From assembly GCF_020497125.1 (NCBI RefSeq), contig NC_059072.1, positions 57,694,697-57,758,696 on the forward strand: a DNA stretch of 64,000 nucleotides. Reading direction: 5' to 3'. Below, piece by piece: positions 39,918 to 52,939 of this stretch. The notes beneath the pieces were generated by a model. It did not search any database. It saw only the letters and a program-made list of their open reading frames with translations, and had not been told where the DNA came from. This DNA comes from Mauremys mutica. Lineage: Eukaryota > Chordata > Testudines > Geoemydidae. Position 1 is the first letter of the stretch; every line of letters begins with the position of its first letter. The translations under genes and the position numbers were made by a program.

Positions 39918-41205
39918 TGGGTGACTAGGCAACAAAATGACAGATGAAATTCAACATTGATAACTGCCAAATAATGCATATTGGAAAAAATAATCCCACC
40001 ACACATATATAATGAAGGGTTCTAAATTAGCTGTTACCATTTAAGAAAGAAATCATCGCAGATAGTTCTTTGACAACTTCAGCTCAATGCCCAGCAACAG
40101 TCCAAGAGGCTAACAGAACATTAGGAACTATTAGGAAAGGGATAGAACATAAGACTGAAAATATTATAATGCCATTATATAAATCCATGGTGCACCCACA
40201 CCTTGAAATCTGTGTCCTGGTCTGGTCATCCCATCTCAAAAAGGATATAGTGGAATTGGAAAAGGTTCAGAGAAGGGCAACAAAGATGATCAACATATGG
40301 AACTGCTTCCATATGAGGAGAGACTCTGAGGGCTGTTCATCTTAGAAAAGAGACGATTAACAGGGAATATGAAAGAGGTCTATAAACTCATGAATGGTTT
40401 GGGAAAAGTGCATAGAGAAGTGTTTTTTACCCTTTCCCACAGTACAAAAAACAGGGGTCATCCAATGAAATTATTAAGCAGTGGGTTTAATACAAACAAG
40501 AGGAAGTACTTTTTCACCCAGCGCATAATTAATCTGTGGAATTCATTGCCACGGGATGTTGTGATGGTCAGGGCCGGCTTTAGGAAGTACAGGGCCCAAT
40601 TCGAACAGTTTTGACGGGGCCCCGGCAGGGATGACTTTTTAAAAAAACACAAAAAACCCACACATGTAAAACACCACATGGGGCTTGTACTCACCGGGCG
40701 GTGCTCTGAGTCTTCAGCGGCACTTCAGCGGTGGGTCCTTCACTCGCTCCAGGTCTTCTGTGGCACTGAAGGACCCGCCACCGAAGTGCCGCTGAAGACC
40801 TGAAGTGCCACCAGGTGAGTAAAAATTAAAAAGGCACATCTAGCCAGGGAAGGGATTCTCACTGGGTGCAGGGCCCCTCTGAGGCGCGGGGCCCGATTTG
40901 GGGGAATTGGTGGAATAGGCCTAAAGCCGGCCCTGGTGATGGTTAAATGTATACCTGGGTTCAAAAAGAATTAGATAAGTCCATAGCATAGGTCCATCAG
41001 TGGCTATTAGCCAAGATGGTCATGGATGTAATCTCATGCTCAGGGTGACCCTAAACCTCTGGCTGCCGGAAGACAGGGTAGATCTCTTCAAATTGCCATG
41101 TTCTGTAGATTCCCCCTAAAACCCTGGTACTGGCCACTGTTGGAGCCTGGATATTGGGCTAGATGGACCACTAGTCTGATCCAGTATGGCTCTTCTTAGC
41201 TATAG
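39918..41205 (+). mobile_element. 5'-truncated CR1 LINE
   Basis: The segment begins CTGGGTGACTAGGCAACAAA and encodes the end of CR1 ORF2. Recognisable blocks are the MPLYKSMVHPHLEICVLVWS region and EKVQRRATKMI (40180-40290), then a region with SSGFNTNKRKYFFTQRIINLWNSLP (40480-40555) that is split by a stop and frame changes. The 3' part ends CTGATCCAGTATGGCTCTTC, typical of CR1 3' ends. The hAT MITE at 40569-40935 splits the last coding block. Confidence 0.85.
40569..40935. mobile_element. hAT MITE inside CR1, 367 bp
   Basis: Starts CAGGGCCGGCTTTAGG and ends CCTAAAGCCGGCCCTG, with perfect GTGATGGT duplications at 40561-40568 and 40936-40943. The interior has a hairpin in which CTTCAGCGGCACTTC faces GAAGTGCCGCTGAAG. 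Confidence 0.92.
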
Positions 41206-41287
41206 TTAGTCAATTGACAGATTGTTTCTGGTTACCATGGGCCATACCTATTCCAAAGGAATTTAGGTGGGTAAAAAGATGCCCAGT

Positions 41288-41403
41288 AAGATTTTTCAAA
41301 AGCATCCAATGGGAGTTAGGGGCCTAACCTATTTAGACACCCTTGATAATCCTATAAAGCAGTTAGCTGCATCTTTAGGCACCTAAATACCTTTAAAAAT
41401 CTT
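41288..41403. mobile_element. Short MITE
   Basis: AAGATTTTTCAAAAG on the left is answered by CTTTAAAAATCTT on the right. GGGGCCTAACC and AGGCACCTAAATACC words lie inside. Confidence 0.5.
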
Positions 41404-41992
41404 GCTCCATCTCCTTCAAGTTTTTAGAATTAATAATCTCTTCCTTTACTATCTGGTTTTTAATCATTGACTGAAAAAGGAAAATGAAGCTTTCCAGCTT
41501 TTTAAACTCCTAATCAATTTCTCACCTTTGAATGAAGTAGTCCAAATGAAGAAAATATTCTTTCCGCACCTACTAGCTAAACTAAAATAAAAGTAATTAT
41601 GGCACAAGCTTTTCCTCATAAAACAAATTGAAAGTACTTACATTTGGAAAACTATACATACCGGTATTTGTGCCATTCTAAAGATCAAAATATATAGATA
41701 CTTAATGCAATGCTTGACATTGTGGCATGTTTATAAAGCATGAGGTGACCTCAACTGTTAGATGTTTTCTCCCTGATTCTGTGTGTAATTAAAAAAGCAG
41801 CACCTTTTAACTCAAAAAAATTTGAAGATGGCTCATTGATGCAGAATATTATTTGTATCTATTAAAATCATTTAAATAAAGAATAGTTGATTAGATTAAA
41901 TTGAAATTATTTTTTAAAAGAAAAATGTATTTAAATTTTAAAAATCCAATTTTCTTGATTTAAAAAAAATCATATTGATTTTTATCTACCAT

Positions 41993-43612
41993 GTCTTGAG
42001 TGCAAGCTGGGAAGAATTTTCCAGTCGTATGCTGAGATATCCAAAATTCTTTAATATAATACAATATATAGGGTTTGTGGCTGCATAATCTTTAATGTAA
42101 AGCCACAAATGTAGTTATTGATGTATGAATTGTCACAATGGCAAGAGTCTTTAAATGCAGGTTGCAATTATGTTCAGCAGCAAAAGGGCATGACAACCAT
42201 GGGAGCAGAGTTGGCTCTATCAAACAGAGAAATCAGATGATTATCAAGGGAAGAAAAATGTTTAGAGACAGAAATTGCATTAATGGCTATAGACTGCAAG
42301 GCACGTGCTTTTTCACTTTGCCTAGAGTAACAAAAGCCAAGAGCTAGGCATTGACGTTTACAATATAAACTAAAAATGTAGAAAATAGTCGACAGTGATG
42401 TGACGTTAGGCCATAAAGATTTAAATTAAGGGAATGAGACCGACTGAATGGTGGGTTACTGGTGGCACCTGATCTATGATTCCAGACACTAATTCAAACA
42501 TCAAGCCCTTTTATTTATGTTCTAGTGGAATGGATGTGATATTAGTATTGGCTATTAGAATCTGACCACAGCTGAGACAGTACAGTAATAGGCACTCAAG
42601 CAAAACTTAAGATAGATTTTATTTACAACTTTTCACTGCGTTTCAGTTATCCTGATCTTGTTGTAAAGCTTTGCCTAAGATTTTATCACTCTTTTAATAA
42701 ACAAATGCTCATTAAAAAGACCATTTTGTCCCTTCAAGTTCTAAATCAGAGCAGCAGCTAACATTTATAAGACTTCAACATTCAGATATGCAAGCTACCT
42801 AACACCATTTGGATAATGTACTGGTGCTGAGTGAAAGTGATGATGAACTAATGTCGATTCATTACAATGACTCAGAGAAACAATATTACATTATAAATTC
42901 TAGGTAATCTGCTTCTGCTGAGGGTAGATGTGGTTTTGCAATGGAACACTATGAAAAACAGCTATTCAAAAAGTTGTTCCTTTGGGCTAGGAAAGCTGTT
43001 AGAATTTTTAAAGATAAAGGATACTGAAATATGGGAGAAACACCTAGTTAAAAAGACAAATCTTCCATTTAATATTCTAGTTCCTTTTCTGGTACCTTAC
43101 TAAGAATATCTTGTTGCCCTCTAATTTTTCATTTGGTTACAAGAGGATAAAATGTGGTTTCAAGATGCTGGTTTTTGTAGCTTCACAATGTCCAATAGAT
43201 TCTGTGCCACCATGAGAAATTGATTTCCTTTATTCTGTTATAATACGACACACACAAGTGAAAAGAAGAATGTGATCACATTGACAATTCTATTTGAATC
43301 AGTGTAGTGGGGTTAACCTCATGAACACAAGCAAGATCACTAGGTCAGACAGAAGAGGTCAAATGAAAGGGATCTACTTGCTATCTACACATAAACTATT
43401 CTGATAATACCCTACTATATAATATCTTCAACCCTGTATTTTTGAACTCCTATTAGCATGCTTTCTAGCAGCCTCTAAGTGGAGTCTGACTGAGAAATAA
43501 ATGAACAAAATGACTGAAAACTTCAAAAAATGTAAAAAAATACCATTTTGTACCGCTTGTTAGATAATTCTTGATCTGATTCTTCAAGCCTCTGGCTTCA
43601 ACTGGAGTCAAA
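41993..43612. other. A+T-rich unique DNA
   Basis: No gene or repeat that I can name. Confidence 0.4.
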
Positions 43613-43898
43613 GGATATGTCTACACTGCAACTGGAAGCAAGCCTCCCAGCCCCGCTAGACAGACTCACACTAATGGGGCTTCAGCTAGTGTGCTTAATA
43701 ATATCAGTGTGGATATTGCAGCTTGGGCTCTCAAGCCCACCTGACCCCCTGGGCCTGAGCTCAAGTGGCTAGCCCAAGTCTCCAGCAGAGCCACCCTGTT
43801 TATGCTGCTATTTTTAGTGGGCTAGCTCGAGCCCTGCTATCACGAGTCTGTCTACCAGGACTGGGCGGCTCACTCCTAGCTGCAGGGTATACACACCT
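43613..43898. mobile_element. MITE with GTCTACAC-type ends
   Basis: The left end GGATATGTCTACACTGCAAC is answered by a diverged inverse near 43875-43898 (AGCTGCAGGGTATACACACC). The inside carries GGGCTAGCTCGAGCCC-like words. Confidence 0.6.
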
Positions 43899-44469
43899 GA
43901 AAGGACTCAACACCTGGAAGGACTTGGACCTCTTTTCTGCATGTTCTAAAATTAGAAGCATATAATGTAAGTTCTGATACCGCACTCCTGGAGTTTCATT
44001 GAGCCAAGCCAAGGAAATGACACTTATACTCTGCATTATCTCATCAGATACCTACCTATAAATGATTCACTATAACTAGTACATACTGAACTTTAGCTAA
44101 AGAGCAAGATTGATAATATTGTGGTATGTATCTTGCTCACATCAGACCTATTTAATAAAAGCTGAGCAGCAATCTACAGTAAGTATCTTAAATCTGCCAT
44201 ATCTGATACTGATTGCAAAATAAAATGATCAAAGTAGAGGTTATCACTATATCACTTATACATAAGCAAATAACTTCTTACTTGGATTTATTTTCTCTGA
44301 TTTTCAACAGAGAAATAAATTAGCTGAGAGACTTCATTATTATATGTACTGAAGGAAAAGCATCTATTACTACTGGTAATGTTATCATAATATACTGGCA
44401 TATATGTTAAGTTTTTAGCGGTATGTTTTTACCATCCATATTATAGATTGATCTGGTAGTGCTGTTTAT
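43899..44469. other. A+T-rich unique DNA
   Basis: No feature seen. Confidence 0.4.
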
Positions 44470-45470
44470 ACTTGTAATCCTTCTTCTAGGTAGTATATGC
44501 AGCAACAAGGGCTGGGTTCAATATGTAGAAGTTCCTCTTGACAATACAAAACAGAGCCAGCTTGAGACCCCACCACTAATTTAGGAAAACTAAACACCCC
44601 CCGGGCACCTCTAAGAGGCAATACTTCCCCATGCGCAAGCACTGAGTCTGTGTATAAGAAAAGACAACTTTTAATAAAAGAAGAAAAAAAAGTATTAATT
44701 TGGGGAAAACACTGCAAAAACCATTTGAAAGTAAAAAACCAATAAGAAAAACACAGGCCCCACATTGTCTTAGGCTGTATAGAATCTTTTTCGCACGTGG
44801 TGGTGGGAAAGTCCAAGGGATCAATGTCTCTAACACACCGCTCCCCTTTTCCCATCACTGAACCCCACTCACAACTTGTTGTCTGAGGTCACCAACGTCC
44901 CCAGAGTCTGGGGTGCATTTGGGTGGATTCACCTCCCACCCCTGAGGGGAGAAGGTGGTTGGCTGATGCCTCTGTCTCCACTCAGCAGTCTGACGCTGTT
45001 TATCACTACCACCATTGTCATCACTACCACTACTCACAGCTGCCTCCATCACGACTGCCACCACTTTGCAGTGAGAGTTCTGAGTGATTTCAGCTTGTCA
45101 ATCATTTCACCGTGTAATGGGGAACCTCTCTGCTGCTACCTCTCCTCCTTTGTCTCTTCACCAAAACACTATCCACGCCAGGACTAAGATTCAGCCCTCT
45201 GAGATCAGTGAGCTCAGCTCTAGCAATCGCTGAGACAGAACCAGAACTCTCAAATGGGTCTAGTTTGCTTTAAATACCAAAGGGGAAGGGTCAAATCCAA
45301 AACACTCAAAATTGATCACTGTGGTAACACACATCCCCAAAACATAGTAGGTGTGTCTATGCAAATAAAATCTGCTCCTGAGGTCTTTCCCCCCAGTTCA
45401 TCACTGGATGTAAGGGTAGAGCTCATTCAGACCCACCTTACAACCCAGTGCTTCCCATTATAAGATATTG
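44470..45470 (-). mobile_element. LTR-like repeat, copy A
   Basis: This copy shares order and sequence with 47505-48790. Matching words are CTCTAAGAGGCAA...ACTTCCCC, then GCAAGCAC(A/T)GAGTCTG, then AATTTGGG(G)AAAACACTGCA. At the far side, GTGTGTC(T/C)ATGCAAAT and GAGCTCATTCAGAC match. On the minus strand an AATAAAAG-like signal is absent but a TTTTATTAAAAG region is present. I read both as copies of one LTR family in minus orientation. The class is not certain. Confidence 0.5.
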
Positions 45471-46014
45471 TTCTCAGTTGCTTTTTCAAACTAATTGTTT
45501 GGGCTGAAATTTTCTATGCCTTTAACTACATGATCAGCTACTATTTTTCCATAGGACCCTAGCCTCATGTACGGCACAAGATGACCTTTACCGGGGATGA
45601 ATCAGGGTTGATTGGTGAAGAAGATTGTTGTTTGTAGGAACCCTGCTTGTTCTGTATCAGCAGCTAAAAGGTGTGTAGTGAATGATGCGGGGAATGGCTG
45701 GAGAAGAAAAAATGGTCTCAAGGTTAAGAAAGTTGAATGCTGCCCTGGAGAACTGGATTCTACCTTCACCTCTGGCACAGAGTTCCTTTGTCCAATGCTA
45801 GGCAATACATTTAAAACACTATTTCAGAGGTAGCCACTAACTGCGTGTTTCCTGACTTGAGACCTGGGGGTCGGATTTGCAGAAATTTTTAGCACTCAGA
45901 GCTGCAACTGAAGTCACTGGGGGCTGTGCACTGAATATGTAAAGTGCTATATAATGCTAATTGCTCTGAAAAAAATCAGACCCTAGGTGCCTCAAATTGG
46001 GCACTAAAAATAGT
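45471..46014. other. Unique DNA with a possible palindromic MITE
   Basis: The stretch 45870-45990 (GGGGTCGGATTTGCAGAAAT ... AAAAAATCAGACCCTAGG) may be a decayed palindromic MITE. No gene is seen. Confidence 0.35.
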
Positions 46015-46165
46015 AGAAACTTTAGACTTTAATCTCTCTGTGCTTCAGTTTCTCATCTGGAAAATGGGGATAATACCACCCCCTCAACTCAAATGCGTGT
46101 AGTGAAAGTAAATAAATAAAGGTTTATGAGGCGCTCAGATACAATAGGATGATTGCTATAGGAAA
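46015..46165 (+). mobile_element. MIR-type SINE copy
   Basis: TCTCTGTGCTTCAGTTTCTC, ATCTGGAAAATGGGGATAAT and then a run up to GGCGCTCAGATACA follow the MIR core and 3' order on the plus strand. Confidence 0.65.
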
Positions 46166-46229
46166 GCCCATGAAGAAATTTATAATTCTGTATTCACAGC
46201 ACTGAACTGCCCTCACAGAGCTTGCTCTG

Positions 46230-46850
46230 CTTGGCCTGTTGGGCGGGGTGGGGACTCTGTTCCCTGCTGGCACATTTCCAGCCTGTTTGGCCCCTCCTTC
46301 CAGCAGTCAGGCCTGGCCTGGGTGGATAGTGGTATGGAGCCACTTCTCACACCGGCTGACTCTGATCAGGGTTGGTGCCTCTGTACAGCACGGCACAGCA
46401 CGACTGCCTGCGAGAGCCCAGCTGCGGAGGTGGCAGTAGCCCACCCTCTCTGCTCCCCGCCCAGACCCAGCTGCAGGGGACAGCAGCTAAGCGAGCTGGA
46501 AATATGCTGGGGGGGGGGTCCAGCTCGCTTGGCCCCTATTCCCAGCAGCTGGGCTTAGGTGGGGAGCAGAGTGGGCAGGCCACCACCGCCTCCCCACCTG
46601 CGCTCTCTCAGGCAGCCGCCATGCTGCACAGAGGTAGCGACCCTGAGTGGCCACCCTCACCTGGTGTGAGAAGCAGCTCCGTCCTGCCCCCTCCACTCCC
46701 TGACTGGGCCTGGCTGCTGGGGACAGGGGCCAAGTGAGCCAGAAATGTGCCGGGGGGAAAGAGGGAGGAAGTGCAGCAGGAGAAGGACAGAGTCCTCCCT
46801 GAAGGTAACTCTGGCGGGGAGAGCACAGCGGCCCCGGGCCGGGCATAGGT
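46230..46850. mobile_element. GC-rich fold-back element
   Basis: The arm at about 46255-46405 is the inverse of about 46615-46780. Matching words include GGCACATTT(C/G) against its inverse, and CTTCTCACACC against GGTGTGAGAAG, plus GCCTCTGTACAGC against GCTGCACAGAGG. The centre has a run of nine G. The inferred frames are by-products of base composition. No duplication is visible. Confidence 0.55.
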
Positions 46851-46899
46851 GAGGGGGTCACTAGTGAAGGCGCTGGGAGCAGGTTCCCTGCTCAACATG

Positions 46900-47504
46900 A
46901 GCTAGGGGCATTGCCTGCACTTTGTGCCTCCTCTGCTGAGGTATCCGTGAGGGCACTGGAGGTCAGAGAGACACTGTGATGCTGTGAGTCTCCTCAGGCC
47001 AGGGACAGCCCCAGCCTTGCCCAGAGACGTGTGCTCCCACTCCTATGGCCCCAGCTCCCCAGGAGCCAGCGGGATTCACTGCTCTGGCCCAGGGAGGTGG
47101 GGCTAATGTTCTTCCCAGAGGCAACAAGTGGTGCAGTCATGTGGCTCCCCTTTTACATTGTGCTCCCCCCACCAATATCAGCAGGCACGAGTCATCTCTG
47201 CAGCAGGGTTTGAATGGTATGCAGTAAATAAGCTGTGAAGGCTACACATTGAGCAATGAGGATAAAAGAGAATATTGAATATGCTCATTAACTGAGCACC
47301 ATCCATCTTGTGCAGTGATTAAGGCGGGGTCCCATCAAAAAATTAGTATGTGATCATGTAATTAAAGATTGTGTCATAATGCAGATGCACAAGGGCCCAA
47401 TTAAGATTGTACAGGTAACCTTAATTGCTTGACTTAACCTTAACATTCTTTTGCATCGTTTTTTGTGTTTTTTATTTTATATAATTGTAACCTTTCTGCC
47501 AGGT
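46900..47504. other. Unique DNA, no gene seen
   Basis: Short frames only. Confidence 0.35.
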
Positions 47505-48790
47505 GGAGCCAGCAGCAACAAGTGACGGGTACAGTGTCTAGGGGTTCCTTTTCACTGATACAACACAAAGACAGCTCGAGCCCCCACCCAGTGATCTAGG
47601 ACAATTACACACCACCCCTTGAGTGCCTCTAAGAGGCAACACTTCCCCTCTCGCAAGCACAGAGTCTGAGTGTAGTAAAAACTTTTAGTAAAAGGAGGGA
47701 AGTAACTCAGCATTAATTTGGGAAAACACTGCAACTAGGATTCATAAACATAAACCAGGAACAAAAGATTGGACAAAAAAAAAGTAAATTGGACAGTGTC
47801 CTTTTCCCCTCGGGTTCTTAAGTCTAGCAACCCAAAAGTCCCTTTAACGTGCTTGTCCCTTCTCTGTACCCTTCTCACAGTTGCTGTCCTTGGCCAGTGC
47901 AAGCCCAGAGTTCAGAGGTTCATCCACAGAGTTCACTGCCCACCCTGTGTGGAAGGGGCAGGGGATAAGGAAGCACTTTATATGCTCCACTGCTCGGGCA
48001 CTCACTCATCACCCCACCAGACGATTGCCACACCTCTCTGCAGGGCTCTGCTCTGGCCCTCTCCACCAGCCTGCCTGCTGGCCACTTGCCACCTCTCCGC
48101 CAGCCACCCTGCTGGCCACTTGCTATGTCTCTCTACCAGCCACACTGCTAGCTGCTTACCACATCTCTTCACCAGCTGCACACTTGCCAAGATATCTTCA
48201 GGGCCCCTCACTTAACACAGCTCTCAATGATTTCAGCTGTTAGTGGGGGTCACTGTTGGTGCACACTAGGCAGTCTCTTGCAATAGAGACACTGTCCCAG
48301 AATAGATCTAATACCTAGATATCAGTGATGTCAGCTCTACAGCATGCAACAAGACTCCCCATGAAGTCAAAATTAGCTCTTTTACTGTATATCATGATAG
48401 ACAAGCAAGAGAGTTAAACACCCACTCTTTCTCAACTCATTGGGCTTTGGAACCCATGGCCCCTGCCTAGTGAGTGCTATTTCGTTGAGGGTGAGTTCCT
48501 CCATTGGGGGTATACCAGGAACAGTTCTGCTCCCCTTGGTTCACACAACAAGGATAACTACCCTTTATTACTCTTGCCCCAATAATAAGGAGACTGGGGA
48601 TCCAACACCAGTCACAAGTGATCATTTGGGCAAGCAATCTCATCATGCTGAGCACCTAGGCAGGGTGGGTGTGTCCATGCAAATGAAGTCCTTTTCCACA
48701 GCTCACCACTAGATGTCATGGGAGAGCTCATTCAGACTCTGCTTACATAATACACATATGAATGATAACAAAACACACAAAGGATATAAT
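47505..48790 (-). mobile_element. LTR-like repeat, copy B
   Basis: Homologous in order to copy A at 44470-45470, about 3 kb away in the same orientation. It is clearly diverged from copy A and has extra sequence, including tandem-like CTGCTGGCCACTTGCCAC words at 48060-48190. The 2 kb between the copies has no retroviral gene, so they are more likely two solo copies than one provirus. Confidence 0.5.
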
Positions 48791-49227
48791 GAAACTTATA
48801 AACTGACAATCTTACCTGCTGAGATACTTCCCTGAATATAAAACAACTCTCAGATCTTTTATTGTGTGACATATGAAGCTAAGCAACATGGAAAACTGAT
48901 TTAGTTGTAGACGATTTACTCTTGAAGCTTGGAGGAAGCCAAAACAAAGCACAAGATCATTTTAACAGCTCATATAGAAGTCAGTGTTTTATTCTAAAGA
49001 AATGTGAGCAAAACATGGTGTGACAACACAGCGTACCTCATTCCAGCATCAGGTTGCAGCCCTGCCTCAGTTTTCGTTCTTCATTGACTCAGTTTTCCTC
49101 AGGGAAGATTTAGGTGATTTGGCCCTTCCAAGATAAACAAAGTCCAAAATAAGACACAACAAACAAAAGCCAAAAGAAAGTTCTTCACCCTCTTTGGGCT
49201 CTGTGCAACCTTTATGTCATTCCCCTT
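48791..49227. other. Unique DNA
   Basis: No feature seen. Confidence 0.35.
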
Positions 49228-50160
49228 AGTTTAGAGCAGAAGTGGGCAAACTATGGCCCGGGGGCTGCATCCGGCCCTCCAGACATTTTAATCTGGCCCT
49301 CGAGCTTCCGCCCAGGGAGCAGGGTCACGGTCTTGCCCCTCTCCGCATGTGCTGTGGCTCCCAGAAGCAGTGGCATGTCCCCTCTCTGGCTCCTATGCAT
49401 AGGGGCAACCAGGGGGCTGCTCCTGCCCCAAGTGCCACCTCCGCAGCTCCCATTGGCCAGGAACCATGCTGTAGCAAGGGAACAGGAGGTGGCTAAGTTA
49501 TGTCGGTGACCAGCAGCAGCCTGGAGGAATTATCTGCCTTTCGACACTCTGCAGGCAGGAAGGGACAAGCTGCTTCCAGCCACAGGGGAGCAGGGGCAGG
49601 CGGGGGAAGAGATGAACTCTGCAAAGACACAGGCCAGGTTAGCCCTCACCCCCTTCCCCATCACGGCTTGAAGCAGCTCTCGTCCTTTCCCTCCCGCACA
49701 GTGCTGAAAGGCTGCTGCTGGCCACATTCTGTTATGAACCCTGGCAGAAACCGGGGGGTGGGGGAGGTTGGGACTTTACCCTCCCCCCCATTTGTTGACT
49801 CTGGAAGATGCAGCATCAGGTACTAAGAGAGGCAGGTCCGTCCGGGGCCCAGCCAGGCATAGAGGGTGAAGAGTGCTGGGCAAGGAGGGTCGGGTTGGTC
49901 ACCCCCCCATGGGAGAGAGGTGAATGGGAGTGTATGTGTGTGTCACCTCTCCCTGTGCGAACCCTAAAGCCTTAAAGAGAAGAAGGTAAATAAAAAGAAT
50001 CCAACTACGCAGTATTTCTTTTTAACAGGGGCTCAGTCAACTTGACGTTAATTTGAACGTTTGTAGTGCATAGTTCTGATTAATTGTCGTTGAACTCACT
50101 TGGATATGAGTAATTTTACCAGGTGTCCCGTATTCAGCATAGGGAAATATGGTCACCCTA
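49228..50160. mobile_element. hAT-type MITE material, composite
   Basis: The left edge CAGAAGTGGGCAAACTATGG is a typical hAT MITE end. The block GCAGCTCCCATTGGCCAGGA (49444-49463) also occurs in the 20121 element. The right edge ends ATATGGTCACCCTA. The two edges do not match each other, so at least two elements are joined here. Confidence 0.5.
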
Positions 50161-50743
50161 CTTGTAATTCTGATGGAAATTGAGCGACAGTGCATTCCTG
50201 ACCTTAAAATAGCAAGCAAAATTAACTGTTACAAAGCACATGGGGATATTTGTTCATATTTCTCAATCACTAACAAATCTTAGATGCTAGTAAAAAAGAC
50301 TTCATTAGATATTGAATTTGCCACTGTGATTGATTTTAACCTATAAATCACCTTTCTGCTACTTCCCAAAGTATAATTTTTTGAAGAAAAATAGCTACAG
50401 TGATAGCTAGAAATGTGTACCTGAGTTAAAATAAATTAACTCTCAATTCTGGTGTTTCAGTGTATTAAACAGACAATTGAATATTTTTAATCTACTGATA
50501 GAATAAAACATTTGTTTGTTTTCAGGTTAATATGTGCAATGAGCCTTTTATAGGATTGTTATATTTTACAATGCAAAGATTATTATATAGAGAGTCTGCA
50601 ATACAATCTCATACAACATTGCCTGAGGCGCAGCACATGAGTAATCATGTCTAATTACTAATGTGACCCCATCCTACAAGGTGCTGAGTAACTTCAAATG
50701 GGAGTCAAGAGCACATAGCAACTCTCAGGAGGAGCCAATGATG
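50161..50743. other. A+T-rich unique DNA
   Basis: No feature seen. Confidence 0.4.
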
Positions 50744-51422
50744 AGATCCACAAAGCAACATAGATGCCTAAACTCCAGAGTTAGGCACCTAAATCCATGG
50801 ACTCAGCCACACTGTGATCCAGGAAACTCCAGCTTAACTGCCACTTATCCCTTTAGGCACCTAAACTCACTCGGCCCCTAACTTTCCACTCACTAGGCAC
50901 CTAAGTTTTAGATCCTTGGGCATGCGCATTGCCTCCTCCCTCTGGACATCCAGATGTCTATCTGCCAACTAAGTCCCAGAGTGATCCATGAACTGGGGGA
51001 AGATAAGCACTCAGCTGCCTCAGTCCCAGGGGGGAACCCGTTCAGGTAGGTGGCCTCTGAGCATGCTGGAGTGCAGGCTGTCAGACCCCGTGAGAGGGAA
51101 GGGCTCTAGAGCCTTGGCTCCATCCTGAGGCCAAATGTCTACATGGCAATTTTTAGCCACACAGCCTGAGGCGATGAACCCAAGTCAGATGACCCAGGAC
51201 AACCGTGGGTCTTTTATTCCAGTGTAGACATACCCTGACAGTTTAAGTATTTGTCCACAGTGGATCAGTTATTGGGCCAGAGAGAGCAAGAGAGAATGAC
51301 TCTAAAAGGTGCCTAACTTGGCTTTGTGGACTGCAGTGTTGTTTCTGAGATTTTCTAGGCACCTAAACATTAGGTGCTATGATGCTAAACATTGCAACTC
51401 CTAAGTCCCTTTGTAGATCCCA
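50744..51422. mobile_element. MITE with GATCCACAAAG ends, carrying a nested MITE
   Basis: AGATCCACAAAGCAACATAG on the left is answered by CCTAAGTCCCTTTGTAGATC on the right. TTAGGCACCTAA words recur near both ends. A smaller element (51130-51234) sits inside. Confidence 0.6.
51130..51234. mobile_element. Small MITE with GTCTACA ends
   Basis: AAATGTCTACATGG faces CCAGTGTAGACATACCC in inverted orientation, the same end type as at 43613. Confidence 0.5.
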
Positions 51423-52039
51423 CCACATGTGCCTTGAAGGGTCAAGTCATAAGTTAGTCAAGAATTCAGTTCCATGTGTGAAAATGTACATGCACTTATG
51501 AGTGTTTTTATGAGCCAAATTCTTTGTTGGAATAATTCCATTGACTTCAATAGAATTATATCAGCAGAGGATTTGGTCTATGGCAGGAGTTCTCAACCAG
51601 TGGTACATGTACCCCTGGGGGTATGCAGAGGTCTTCCAGGAGGTACATCAACTCATCTAGATATTTGCCTAGTTTTACAACAGGCTACCTAAAAAGTAGG
51701 GTTGTCAATTAATCGCAATTAACTAAAAAAAAATTGCAAATAAAAAAATTAATCACAGTTTTAATAGCACTGTTAAACAATAGAATATCAATTGAAACAT
51801 ATTACATATTTTGGATGTTTTTCTACATGTTCGTATATATTGTATTCTGTGTTGTAATTGAAATCAAAGTGTACAAATATTTGCACTGTAAAAATGATAA
51901 AACAAAATTGTATTTTTCAAGTACTGTAGTGAAATCTCTTTGACGTGAAAGTACAACTTACAAATGTAGATTTTTTTTGTACATAACTGCACTCAAAAAC
52001 AAAATAATGTAAAACTTCAGAGCCTACAAGTCCACGCAG

Positions 52040-52310
52040 TCCTACTTCTTGTTCAGCCAATCACTAAGATAAGCAAGTGTGTTTGAATTTACAGGAGATA
52101 ATGCTGCCCTCTTCTTATTTACAATGTCACCAGAAAGTGAGAACAAGTATTTGCATGGCACTTTTGTAGCTGGCATTGCAAGGTTTTTACATGCCAGATA
52201 TGCTAATCAATTGTTTGGCCCTTCATGCTTTGGCCATCATTCCAGAGGACATGCTTCCATGCTGATGATGCTTGTTAAAAAAAGAATATATTATTTAAAT
52301 TTGTGACTGA
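52040..52310 (-). pseudogene. Inverted second copy of the hAT dimerisation region
   Basis: The minus strand of this stretch carries the same transposase C-terminal sequence as the right arm, with TTCTCACTTTCTGGTGACAT (52122-52141 on minus) among the matching words. It lies in opposite orientation to the copy at 54664-55149, which makes the element a fold-back. Confidence 0.65.
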
Positions 52311-52939
52311 ACTCCTTGGGGAAGAATAGAATGTCCCCTGCTCTGTTCTACCCACATTCTGCCATATATTTCATGTTATAGCAATCTCAGATGATGACCC
52401 AGAACATGTTCATTTTAAGAACACTTTTGCTATATGTGCCGGGGCAGAGTGGCCCCTCACTGGTACCGCAGGAGTTAACCCTTCCTTCCTAGCAGAGGAA
52501 GCCACGCCCCAGAAGCTCTGCTGGGCATGCTCCAACTGGAGAACAGGTATAAAAGCCTGCAGACCAGCTCAGTTGGAGCTGACCACTGGAGGAGAAGGAT
52601 GCTCACTGCCAGCTCCTGAAGAGGGAGAGCCTGTGCGCCAGGATCCAGCCAAGCTGAGGAACTACCTGAGACCCTGACGGAGGATGTCACAGGGGAGGAA
52701 CAGACTGGAGGACCCCCCGCTGCAGATGAACTGGTACTCATGGTAGGAAGTGACCCAGGGGAACTCTAGAGACATATGGCATTAGAGCTGTATTGATGCT
52801 CGGCGTGTTGCGGGTGGATCCCTGCCGAGCGAGTGGCAAGGAGAGGTTGCCACTACCAGGGTCCTGGGTCGGGGCTCGATGGAGAGGGTGGGCCTGAGTC
52901 CCCCTACCCTCCCACCCCTGAACCATGAGGAATCCTAGA

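Larger units (their letters stand above)
39357..41992. mobile_element. A+T-rich non-autonomous element interrupted by CR1
   Basis: The left edge (GGGTGGATTTATTTAAATCA followed by repeated GATTTAAATC words) and the right edge (GATTTAAAAAAAATCATATT then GATTTTTATCTACC) are rough inverted matches made of the same AT-rich words. The body is extremely A+T-rich. A CR1 fragment (39918-41205) and a short MITE (41288-41403) lie inside it. The family assignment (hAT-like) is inference. Confidence 0.45.

Noticed and set aside
44470..48790. Calling the two LTR-like copies a provirus
   Set aside because: No retroviral genes, too little space, and clear divergence between the copies.
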